Part shown: positions 10,901 to 20,174 of the stretch, piece by piece
How positions within the stretch are numbered: position 1 is the stretch's first letter
How the letters are laid out: each line of letters begins with the position of its first letter
Assembly: GCF_902459465.1 (NCBI RefSeq)
Contig: NC_047063.1
Span: forward strand, 6,200,001-6,264,000
Length of the DNA stretch: 64,000 nt
Reading direction: 5' to 3'
DNA from: Asterias rubens
Taxonomy: Eukaryota; Echinodermata; Asteroidea; Forcipulatida; Asteriidae
Position numbers and translations under genes: made by a program
The notes under the pieces: generated by a model
Told to the model about the DNA's origin: nothing
Seen by the model: the letters and a program-made list of their open reading frames with translations, nothing else
Databases searched by the model: none

Positions 10901-13900
10901 CTGAAACTACTATTGGTCTTCATTTTACTCTTGAAACCGACCACAAAACACTTTCTACTTCAGACAACGAAACTTTTTAAGATGCCCCGACTATTCTTCT
11001 GTTCTTCAATTGATGAGATTTAGTCCGACTCTCCAGTATGTTCTCTAGCATCAGACTACTGCTGATGCACTATCCCATACTCTAGTGGGTACACCAGACA
11101 AGACTGACACAACTCTGATTTCCGATATAACAAATTTCAAAAATCATGTCATGACTTCACTACCAGAAACTTCCCAGTGCCTGCTTGAAATTGTTACAGC
11201 TCAGAAAGCAGATAAGGAATGCACTCAGATAAAGGATGCATGTCACGCACATCCATACTGTGTCAGTGCTGGGAAAACCACAGTCATCTCTCTGTCCGTG
11301 GCATTCTTCTGTGTAATGATTGCATCGCTATTCCAAGATCAATAAGACTGCAATTGCTTGACCGTATCCATCCAGGCCATCGAATTGCTAAATGCTGTGA
11401 CTAAACACGAACCGTATGGTCATCAGGTCTCTCCAAGAGCATTGATGACAAGATCTCCAAATATGTAACCTGCGCAAAGAATCAACCAGAACAAAGAGGA
11501 CCTTTCATGCCAGAATCATTCCCCTTGCGTTGCTGGGAAAGACCAGGATTGGATTGGATCGAGTTTTGAGGGAAAATCTACTTACTATTCTCGCTGGATG
11601 GAAATTCATGTAACTCTCTCATCTCGCCAGCATCTGTAGTCCAAGTCTCACACTACTAGTTCCCCTGAATTCTAAATTAATCCTCACAAAATGTGCATGG
11701 GAAAAGGGTGTTTTCATCATTGTTAGGTCCAAACATTGCTCCAGTACTGCATGCAATGTATTGAGTGTTTTTCACAAAAAGGATTAAGGTGTTTTGACAA
11801 GGAACGATATTGGAATCATGGCCCCAATTCCGTTGAATCAATTAGCAATGCGCACAAGAGGTCAGGAGGAGTCAATCAGCAGCCTAGGACAATCTATATC
11901 CAAGAGCTACCCAAAGTTGGCGTAGGAGGACTTGGCAGTGGAGGCATTCCGTAATGTGTAGTAGGAGACGAACAACTATAATGCATATAGAGACAACCCT
12001 GAGTGAGTCAATCACTCTGGCTACAGTGATGGAGGCATTTCTAGACTCAAAGGCTCGGTACAAGATGGGCAAACAAGTGGCAGCATTGCCTCAACCAGTG
12101 ATCAACAGAAAAAAATACAGGTTTCGCTGGTTGCTCTGGTGGGTGGTCTCCCTCTACAACATCATCCGTCTCTCGAGGAGTTTGACGAGATAGTTCATCA
12201 GCGTTGCGATTTTCTCTCCCAGACCGATACAGTGAAGTCATAGGTGCTGAGATTAGCAACCCATCGTTGATCTGTTGCTCCAAGTTCGCTGTCTGTAAAT
12301 GACTCAAAGCATTATCAGTCCATACCACAAAAGTACTGCCGTAAAGATATTCCTCAAACTTTCCAGATATGTCCCACTTTAAACGTAACAATTACAACTT
12401 CATTGAACTGTACTGGCACATTGTCTTCTCATTTGATCGCAATGTGCGGCTGGCATAGGCTATGACGTGACCTTGTCCATCTTGATATTGTGACAAAACA
12501 GCCCCCAAACCATCCAGACTGGCATCTACTTCAACTCGCAGGTTTTTTCTGACACTCGCCAACCAAGGCATGTAATTCTCTGGTAATCTTAGCAAAATCT
12601 GCAACATACCTTCGGTAGTAACTGGCAAACCGTCAGAAAAGCTCTTAGCTGCTTCACTGATCTTGGTGTGGGCCACTCTCGTACCGCCTCAGTCGAGATG
12701 ATAACCACTGACCAGATGTAGTGTGCTAATTTGGGCATCCTAATATTCATGGTAATGGAAATGCATCTTTTCTTGTATTTGCATTAAGTTTGCGATAATC
12801 AACACACATGCGCAGTGATCAATTCTTTTTCCTGGCTAGGACTATTGACATGCATACGGACTGTAACTCTCTTGGATGATGTCATTTTGAAGAAGATTCG
12901 AAATGTGCTGCTTCACTTCTTCGAATTGATTTTGAGGTATCCTAGGGAATGTCTGCGCAATTGGTTCGTCTGTCTTCGTAACGATGCGATGAGTAACAGT
13001 TGACGTATCGCCCAAATCAAAGTCATCTTTAGCAAAAATGTCTCGATGTTTATGAAGAAGTGCATGTATCATCTTAAGTTGTTCTTCAGACCCGTTAAAT
13101 TCGGACAAGTCTACTGGGATGGGTTCATTCTGCTGTTCAACTGTTGGCTTTGGATTTGCATCTAAATGTGAGATTACAATCTCATTTATTGAGACTTGTT
13201 TAAAGTTCATGTCTTGATGGTTGCTGCTTCTCACAGAATCTACAGGGTGTAGTACTCCTATCAGTGTTTTACAGGGAATAAAAACACCTTCTGAAGAAAG
13301 ATTAGCCACTCTAACAGGAAACTGACCAGAACTGGTATCTACGACTGTAGCCTCGGCCATTACCCCAGTATGAAGATGATCCGAATTACGTAGGGGTTCA
13401 ATTACTGCATACTCTGCCAAGGTAGTCTTGCTGGTTGACATCACTGTGGCCCATGACTGGATAAACACGGGAGACTTTGCTGCGGTATGAACCAAGGCTG
13501 AATGTGCAACAGTCTTTGGTAAGTTCTTAGTGAGATCCTCGGACGGGCCGCGGCGAGGCGCCTCTGGCGCCTTGCTCGTGGGCGTGGAAGGCGATCGAAC
13601 TTGACTGCTTTGGTAGCTTCATAATGTCAAATCTACACGCTCAACCAGTTGCACAGTATTAAATGAAAAGCAATGAAAATCTACACGCTCAACAAGTTGC
13701 ACAATATTAAATGATAAGCAATGAAAATCTACACGCTCAACAACAGGTTGCACAATATTAAAGGCTATATAAGCAATGAAAATCTGCACGCTCAACAAGT
13801 TGTCTAACAGGCCTTATATCAAGTCAGGCAATTCTAATATTTAATAATAATTACTAGAAACTTTGATGGAATGATGGCAGCAGGTTACGTCGGGCTGTGG

Positions 13901-16473
13901 CATGTAGCTATGTGACATTAATTCGTTGACGGATGATACAACGTAATTCAAATAAAAAATAGTGGACCAAAAATAATGGAAAGAACACCTCTTGACGCTG
14001 TGGCTTCTTGTGCAAGAATGATTTGAGTCAAGCGCTGCCAATGCAGGATAGCTCCGTGCCACACCCGTAACGCCTCAGCGAACTGCAAGCATTCTTTTTA
14101 AATTGAAGTTACTTATAAGGAAAGGAATTCTGTGAATTAAAATAACTACGTAAACAATTGACTGTGTACCCAAAGTCAGTTGGTTACACTATATATATTT
14201 GGTTTGTATCAACTTGCCAGGTAGAGTTTGTTCTTTAGATAACTTTTTTTTCCTTATTCTACTACCGCAGAGTAGAAAATGTAAAACTACTACCGTGAAT
14301 GTAAAACTAACAACTTAACAGGAGGCCTACCCGTTGACATTCCATGACTTTGTCTTGACAAATCAAAATACTTAAAGGATTTTGGTACTATTTTTAACAC
14401 AAAACATATTGTCCACAGATTTACATTAAACTTACTCACTTTGAAGATAATGATGGTAGAAATCTTACCTTAAAATATTACTTGCTGAGGTGCTTTAGTT
14501 TTTGAGAAATGAGAAGAAAAACAAGACACAAAAACAATTTTGCATGTACAAACGTTTTAATCAGTTCTGGTATGTTATGCCATAACTGGTTAATCTGTTT
14601 AAAACATGCTAAAACTGAGACTAAAATTATTTTGGTGACATTGTTTAACTCATTTCTCAAAAACTACAGCACCTCAGCAAGTAAAATTTAAAGGGAAGCT
14701 TTCTACTATCATTATCTTTAAATTGTTCAAGTTAATGTAAATCTGTGGACTTTTTGTAAAAAATTCTCAGACCCTTTAAAGCCATTGGACCCTTTCGGTA
14801 AACAGTATTGTCCAAGGCCCACACTTCGTGTATCACAACTTCTATATATAATAACAAACCTGTGGAAATTTAGGCTCAGTCGGTCATCGGAGTCGGGAGA
14901 AAATAACGGGAAAACCCACCCTTGTTTCCGCACGTTTCGCCGTGTCATGACATGGTGTTTATAATAAATCCGTATTTCTCGCTTACGAGAATTTATATTG
15001 TTTTGATGTTTTCTCAAAAAGTAAAGCATTTCATGGAATAATATTTCAAGAGAAGTCTTTCACCATTACCTTCTGTACACCCTGTAAATTATTTGTAAAT
15101 CTGTGAACTTTTATTTTTTTTTTCTGTACCGAAAGTGTCCAATGGCTTTAAAGGCAGTGGACACTATTGGTAATTACTCAAAATATTTATCAGCATAAAA
15201 TCTCACTTGGTAACAAGTAATAGGGAGAGGTTGCTAGTATAAAACATTGTGAGAAACGGCTCCCTCTGAAGTAAGTTTTCGAGAAAGAAGTAATTTTCCA
15301 CAAATTTGTGAAATCAAGCATCTGAAAGCACACAACTTCGTGTGGCAAGGGTGTTTTTTTCTTTCATAGTTATCTTGCAACTCTGACGACCAATCGAGCT
15401 CAAATTTTCACAGGTTTGTTATTTTATGCATATGAGAAGTGAGAAGACTGGTCTTAGACAGTTACCAAAAGTGTCCACTGTCTTTAAATGTAATTTTACA
15501 TGGTTTTTATTGACAATGTCAGCCATACAAGCGCTGAAAATCATGATTTTGTTATCATTGCGTAAGAAATTTAAAGGGAAAAGAAGGGTGCGGACATGAG
15601 ACGGGACCTTTACTCAACACTTTTGGCCTGCTCAAAATGTGATATCTCAAGACAAAGCAACATTGTGTACTGTTTTACACTGCCCTGACCAAACCTGTTC
15701 TACAAAATGATGATGTCCCATGTCTTGGCGAGATTTATGTTGTTACCGTCCCCCTATTCAACGAGAAATACCTATTTGATTTGTCCTATGTATCTATCAA
15801 TTGAGTTTAAAGGCTCTTGTCTGATGGTTAGGGCTATTTGAAAGGCATCGTTTAATAAACCTAGACATTAAAAATAAGGTGTTCGTGAGTGATAGTACAA
15901 ATTGTGATTGAATGAGTTGGCGCCAAATTGTTAACTTATAAATCAAATGTCTGGATCAGAAGTATTAGTTTCCCAACATAAAATTTCAAGACATTTAATG
16001 GAACAAACATGTATAGTGTACAGTCAAATATTTTCTGGAGATTATTAAACTGATAACAGGGATATACATGTAATCATTGTAGCAGAACTTAATTAAAATA
16101 CTTTGTAAAGTGCCTGGAGATAACATTGTATTAGGCGCTATATTAATCAAATATATTATTTTTTTGGAAAGTTTGGATCGTCTTTAGATTGACCTCGTTT
16201 CACTTAACGATTTTGCATAGGCACGGAACTTTGTTAAGTCTCAACCGAAAACAAAGAAAAAAGATTTCCGTGGATATTTTGCTGGAGCAAATGAAATTGC
16301 TGTTGACCTTCTTGAGAAAATGCTTCTGTTGGATGTGGACAAGCGTATCACTGCAGAAGAGGCACTGAGCCATCCATATGTTGCCAAATATCATGATGAA
16401 ACTGATGAGCCTATTGGTAAGCAGTTTGATGATTCCTTTGAACAGCAAGACTTGACTGTGCAGCAGTGGAAAG
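7987..16473 (+). CDS. p38-type MAP kinase, two internal exons (partial gene)
   Basis: Stress-activated serine/threonine kinase of the p38 (MAPK11-14) family. Only the C-lobe end is in the window. Exon i, 7987-8066 (80 bp), follows ..GTGACAG and ends at GTAAGT. It encodes IDQLSRIMDLTGTPDDEI.. and enters in phase 1. Exon ii, 16221-16473 (253 bp), follows TTTTGCATAG and ends at GTGAGC. It encodes ARNFVKSQ, then AVDLLEKMLLLDVDKRITAE, HPYVAKYHD and DSFEQQDL, ending in phase 1. The two join in phase 0 as SED|ARNFV, aligning continuously with the p38 region from the HIDQL motif through the LLEKML and DKRITA motifs to the SFE-DL segment. Earlier exons (ATP site, TGY loop) should lie left of the window. 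The last exon was not found downstream. The 8.15 kb intron is packed with repeats. No frame damage is visible. Confidence 0.93.
8160..8955. other. p38 intron, no recognised element
   Basis: A/T-rich intron sequence after exon i. There is a pyrimidine-rich stretch (8770-8825), and a CRE-like TGACGTCA palindrome lies at about 8943-8950 just before the minisatellite. The ORFs here are unsupported. Confidence 0.4.
8960..10062 (+). repeat. 48-bp minisatellite, 22 full units plus partial ends
   Basis: Starting at 8995, 22 units of exactly 48 bp run without any indel, followed by a partial unit (10051-10062). An incomplete unit precedes them. The unit begins ATGTGCAACTCAACTCCTCA and ends TTAACTGGCCAGTCA. 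Being 16 codons long, it keeps one frame open (8995-10116, 373 codons, repeating MCNSTPQAHIRLTGQS); the other five frames have a stop in each unit. Variation is concentrated in the first seven units (CGT/CCT, CAACCA/CAAGCA), and the middle units are almost identical. It lies inside the p38 intron on the sense strand, so I consider it non-coding. Confidence 0.95.
10063..10590. other. p38 intron, unassigned
   Basis: Sequence between the minisatellite and the gypsy remnant. It begins with the minisatellite ORF tail (KREFIKCLGSGAYHNHR then a stop). No other recognisable element. Confidence 0.35.
10595..11650 (+). pseudogene. Degenerate Ty3/gypsy pol fragment (RT end to integrase)
   Basis: Read on the plus strand with many stops and frame changes, this shows gypsy pol in the expected order. 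EHFIKFLGHVIDA and EVQRFIGMVN come from the end of reverse transcriptase. Next is an RNase H-like region, then a DALSH-like connection near 11070. The integrase zinc-binding and core beginnings follow: LLDRIHPGHR, then LSKSIDDKISKYVTCAKNQP, then a DW-IEF-GK-YLL-like stretch. The longest open piece is 11085-11345. It is dead: no intact domain, no LTRs found. It faces the gypsy fragment at 12050-13545, so the two are not one collinear copy. Confidence 0.8.
11651..12045. other. Junction between two gypsy remnants
   Basis: No clear domain on either strand. It may contain the decayed 3' continuation of one of the two facing pol fragments. The short ORFs at 11736-11954 (+) and 11884-12072 (-) are not recognisable. 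Confidence 0.35.
12047..13545 (-). pseudogene. Degenerate Ty3/gypsy pol fragment (protease linker, RT start, RNase H)
   Basis: The minus strand, from high to low coordinates, gives an open stretch (13495-12842) ending in the RT N-terminus (THRIVTKTDEPIAQ, then EEVKQHISNLLQNDIIQES). The VDYRKLNANTRKDAFPLP motif follows near 12800. A trace of LVSGYH follows, then directly EAVREWPTPRSVKQLRSF. The RT palm with its YxDD catalytic motif is therefore deleted. RNase H follows (VEVDASLDGLGAVLSQ, GHVIAYASRTL at 12676-12392; FVVWTDNALSHL and NADELSRQ at 12391-12047) in several frames. No integrase is found beyond it and no LTRs were identified. It is a transposon fossil in the p38 intron. Confidence 0.88.
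13632..13805 (+). repeat. 48-bp minisatellite, ~3.5 units
   Basis: Units beginning TCTACACGCTCAAC(A/C)AGTTGC start at 13632, 13680, 13728 and (TCTGCACGCT) 13783. Periods are 48, 48 and 55 bp. The unit contains AATATTAAATGATAAGCAATG. It is unrelated in sequence to the 48-bp array at 9-10 kb. Confidence 0.85.
14155..14290 (+). mobile_element. Fragment of 'TATATTTGGTTTG' palindromic element
   Basis: Shares TATATATTTGGTTTG, CTTGCCAGGTAGAGTTTGTT and TTCTACTACCGCAGAGTAGA with fuller copies at 45812-46668, 48848-49207 and 57685-57880. It is truncated after the first arm. The sequence from 13806 to 14155 shows nothing recognisable. Confidence 0.65.
14372..14779. mobile_element. Palindromic MITE family A, flanked by TTAA
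   Basis: Begins TTAAAGGATTTTGGTACT and ends TCAGACCCTTTAA. The arms pair through GTCCACAGATTTACATTAA / TTAATGTAAATCTGTGGAC and CAGTTCTGGTATG / ATAACTGGTTAAT. TTAA occurs at both boundaries (14372 and 14776). No coding capacity. It is about 407 bp; a related copy lies at 24044-24480. Confidence 0.85.
14776..15151. mobile_element. MITE family B, flanked by TTAA
   Basis: Terminal inverted repeats are AAAGCCATTGGACCCTTTCG on the left and the reverse complement of AAAGCCATTGGACACTTTCG on the right. TTAA is shared with family A on the left (14776-14779) and with family C on the right (15148-15151). About 376 bp, non-coding. Confidence 0.85.
15148..15487 (+). mobile_element. MITE family C, flanked by TTAA
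   Basis: Starts TTAAAGGCAGTGGACACTAT and ends with the inverse, CAAAAGTGTCCACTGTCTTTAA (shortened). The inside has GAGAAACGGCTCCCTCTGAA, a hairpin around ACACAACTTCGTGTG, and TTTTCACAGGTTTGTTATTT. This is the most frequent element of the window; other copies lie at 23045, 38094, 40853, 61483 and 62338. The sequence 15488-16220 to the next p38 exon has no recognised repeat. Confidence 0.9.
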
Positions 16474-17400
16474 GTGAGCCAGTTACTTTATGTCATTTCA
16501 TTGGATTATTTCATCATCAATACAATATTGTTTCATATCATTATTTACCAACGTTTCATTATTAATTTATTTAAGTTAATTTAATGTAACCTTATTTATT
16601 CTTTTATTTAATTCTGTATTTATTTTCCTTATTTCTTGCTTTTTTATAATTGTTTTTTTTTCCCGTTAATGTTCTGTCTTGTACTATTGTAACTTGTTTG
16701 TTGTTCCTTGTATTGGTCAAATAAATAATAATAATAATAACCCACACCTGTGGCGTTTGTTAAATCGCTCCATTATTTTGCACAAATGGCACGATGGGTA
16801 CAATTACCTCCCCCGTTGTGCAATCGGGTGAAACTGCATGTCATAATAGAGTTAAGGAATAAAGTAAATGACGTCAATGATGCCATAGACCATATTTTGT
16901 TTTGAACACAAGTTAGAGCTACGCATGTATTACAAAATGACCGTAAATAATTTCCACAAATGAACAGCTACATTGTTAAACTATTATTTAGCTGAGATGT
17001 TAAAAAATATCAGTTAGCTACAACAGTCATTGTCAGAATCGACAATATGTAATCGTGTTCTGAACGACAGGCGCAAAATAACGTTCACTTGACACAAAAT
17101 AAACTTCAAATATTCTTATTAAATAAATCTCAGGGGTATTTACAACATAATCAAGGTATAAACTGAAGTGATGGCTTCCGGACTTTAATAAACTTATAAA
17201 GTATATGCTTCACGGAATGGTTCTTGTTCTCCTTCTCACATCCAGGTATAAATATCGTACAACAGCTACAATAAATAAATCAATGTATGTTGTCTCTCTT
17301 TGTGCGTCACTTCTCAATTTATAGGCAACTTAAAACAAATAAATAAACGATAATTAGGGTTCTGCCAAATTTTTCAAAATCATTGTTGCTTCGTTTAAAA
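16474..17400. other. Intergenic or p38 intron; LINE-like tail
   Basis: A T-rich stretch (16560-16720) ends in (AATA/ATA)n at about 16718-16740, as in 3' tails of LINEs or SINEs, but no coding remnant is legible. From 16741 to 17400 I see nothing recognisable. The remaining p38 coding exon should be downstream of 16473 but I did not find it. Confidence 0.35.
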
Positions 17401-17403
17401 CCT

Positions 17404-18050
17404 TCACTGGCAGCAAACCTCGTCTTGCGGGTGAATCCCAACCAGCACCACACTCTGTGTCCCTGCCGTGGTCGTCCTTGCGATCCAGACTTGGGTACGG
17501 TGAGAGAGGTAGCTGATTCTAGGGGTTAAATGGTCATCTATAAACGAAATTAACATACTAGGTTTCCCTACCAAAAGCACATCAGATAAATACATTCTTG
17601 ATACAACATAATTTCATTACCACTTCAAACACTTTCGTTGATGTTTTTCATCGTGTTGAAACTTAAAGATTTTTGAGGGAAAACAACTGAAACTGAAACT
17701 GTTTGCACAATTGATTAAATCATCAAACACTTGAATTATATTTATGAACTCTGACTTCATCATCGTAACCTTGTAAACCTTGGAGCCGTTTCAACACTTC
17801 CAAGCAAATAATACAATTTTATCAAAACACATTTTAGTTCTCAACATCTATAAAACAAATCAACTTACGGTAATTAATTGGAGAGGAGTCTTTGGCTTCA
17901 CACTGCCGTTGCTGTAGAGATTGGTCAACTCTGACTGAGTACACTAAGTGGCTCTCGGCCATAACTTTGGCTGGCCGGCCCAATACTGATACGGTGGCTG
18001 TATCCACTCGCCTGCTGGTTTGGTCGGCAACCCTAACATTCACATTCAAC
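17404..18050 (-). CDS. Weak two-exon candidate, product unknown
   Basis: On the minus strand an open stretch (about 18050 to 17869) encodes ..VADQTSRRVDTATVSV.., AESHLVYSVRVDQSL and DSSPINY, and stops exactly at a good donor, GTAAGT (17868-17863). A second open stretch, 17537-17404, follows TTTATAG. It joins in frame as Y-H-DHLTPRISYLSHR, continues as TQVWIARTTTAGTQSVVLVG, and ends DEVCCQ-stop. The join restores one frame and base composition rises locally. I do not recognise the family. The 5' end of the upstream exon is unclear (a stop lies just beyond it). It could be the last two exons of a real gene or chance. Confidence 0.3.
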
Positions 18051-18389
18051 ACGTCCTCTCTCTCTCAAGCTCACATTGCTTTAACTTTCTCAGCACATTT
18101 TCACACTCCACATTTACTTTCCTTTATCCAACTGTTTCAATGAAAAAATACGAAGGCATTTGCCAAAAAAGGAGGGGGGGGGGTTCTTAATTACCATGAC
18201 CATAAGGGTGGCTTGGTTAAACAGACTCGGTCAATCTTCCTAGGCACCTTTGGCTCGGTTAAACTACCCATGCGGAGTGGGTAAGTTACCTGTCAGGATA
18301 TGCACAATCTTATTTTTAAATTCCTAATTTGTTCAAAGTCAATGAGTTTCTTTCATGCTACTAATCATAGAGGTAGAAAATATATCTAT

Positions 18390-19350
18390 GGATCATACAA
18401 CGTCAAGCGAAAAAACAAATGTGACAAGCCTAGCGTGCCATTTAAAGTCTGAGATTGTGCTCAAATATCTTGCAGTTATTTGGGCACATAAAATGCTATT
18501 TGGGTGATTTTTCAGGTGGAAAAACCACCATGACAGAAAGCAAGTAAAGGGCCAAAGCCAAAAGTATCGTTTGTGTGACAGGACGGAATTTGATGTAGTA
18601 TTTTCAGTGCATTTAATAATAGAACCATTAAAACACAAATTAATTGATGGTGTGTAAACAAGGAACTGACCCAAGCAAGCTCCCAAAAAAATTGAATGGT
18701 ATTTAGTTTGTTGCCATAGTAACACAAATTTATTCACGCGACAGGACGGATCGATAGAAACATGTGTTTGAAACATTCAATTATCTTTTAAATTTTATCA
18801 AATTTAATGCAACTAAATACATTGTTTTATTTTATAATCAAGTATACCCTTATATACTCTAACCTACAGAAAAAGAATAATTTTTGCATGTTTCTTTCTT
18901 TCAATTACTGGAGGATTAATTATCGTATACATGCCACAGGACGGAAATGTGACAGGACGGAATTTCGTTCACATGGTTTTAATCAATTATATAACCATTA
19001 TAAAAATGGGTCTAATTAAATGTTTTTAATCCATTTAAGCCAGTGTATAAATAACCATATGAAAACAAAACATACAATGGGAAACTGACTAAATAATTCT
19101 GTCCTGCCAAACTTGTTTTCCGTCCTGTCGCACCTATTTCCGTCCTGTCGCACTTGTTTTTGTCCTGTTATGAACACTACGTATTGCCTCATTAAGTTAA
19201 TTGGAGGAATTAATTGAAAGCAAATATGCTTAAAGTGTCAAACACACTTGTCATTGATAGTTTGGAAGAGTTCATACAAATAAACGCAAAATTAAGCATT
19301 TGAATATTAACTAATATATGTAGATAAAAAAATGCAAGGGACGGAATTGA
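18390..19350. repeat. Palindromic cluster of GACAGGACGGAA motifs
   Basis: GACAGGACGG(A) occurs in direct orientation at 18577, 18740, about 18935 (ACAGGACGGAAA) and 18951. The reverse orientation, TTCCGTCCTGTCGCAC, occurs at about 19119 and 19139, with a decayed GTCCTGTTATG at 19162. The two orientations sit on opposite sides of about 19050. This resembles subterminal transposase-binding repeats of a non-autonomous DNA transposon. No transposase is present. Confidence 0.55.
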
Positions 19351-19494
19351 TACCTTTAGATTTGCATATTCGCATAAATTAAACAAATTATTTTAAGTAT
19401 TTGGTTTAGATACGTGTGCTCCATGACCAGCTAGTCTATATACAAAAATAACAAAACTAATAAATCTGTTAATTAAGTTATTATAGTTTTAATT

Positions 19495-19852
19495 ACCTCA
19501 GAGGGAGCTGTTTCTCACTATGTTTTAATAATAATAATAATATCGAAGTCTTATATCATGTAGCGCACGTATCTACATGTACCAATTAAGGTACTCAAGG
19601 CGCTGAGTATATACAAACTTTCAGAAAGATACATGTAGGTTATTGCAGTAATGAATTCTGAGACCCAATTATTTAGCACCTTATAAGGGTTTACAAGGTG
19701 CTACGGCGCATTAAGCAGCCACAATCAGGAACACCGGGGCGAACCCCTTCTCTTTTATACTATCAACAGCTCCCCATTACTGGTTACCAAGTAAGGTTTT
19801 ATGCTAATAGCTATATTGAGTAATTACCAATAGTGTCCGCTGCATTTAACAT
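19495..19852 (-). mobile_element. MITE family C with a SINE fragment inserted
   Basis: The outer parts (CAGAGGGAGCTGTTTCTCAC on the left; ACTATCAACAGCTCCCCATT through ACCAATAGTGTCCGCTGCAT on the right) form a minus-strand family C element. Between them, about 19528-19755, is the 3' part of the SINE at 47025-47420 (TCGAAGTCTTATATCATGTA, GCGCTGAGTATATACAAACT, AACACCGGGGCGAACC). TTTTA(T) at the junctions may be the target duplication. Confidence 0.7.
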
Positions 19853-20174
19853 GGGCACAATGAAGTAGCTTAAAATTTCCAAACCGCAAACTTAGTTTTT
19901 CAATATTTACTATTCTCAACAGAGCTTACTTTTCAGCTGATTCAAGGAGTAAGACAACAAAGCAGAAGGTAATTAGCTCAGCTTTGGCGCCAAGGCTTGG
20001 AGATTGGAGGGCTTTACAATTACAACAGTGTCAACAAAAACAAGTTGCTGTTCAGGGTATCTGGGCAAAACATGATGTTATCGATGTTGGCATACAAAAT
20101 AAATTAGTGTTGAATACAAATTTGAATAGGCAATTTTGTTTGTTCATTCAAATCTTGCTTGATTTAATATTTTC

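Noticed and set aside
19930..20100. Missing last p38 exon after TTTTCAG at 19936
   Set aside because: The open stretch following the acceptor-like site (ADSRSKTTKQKVISSALAP) does not resemble the p38 C-terminus.
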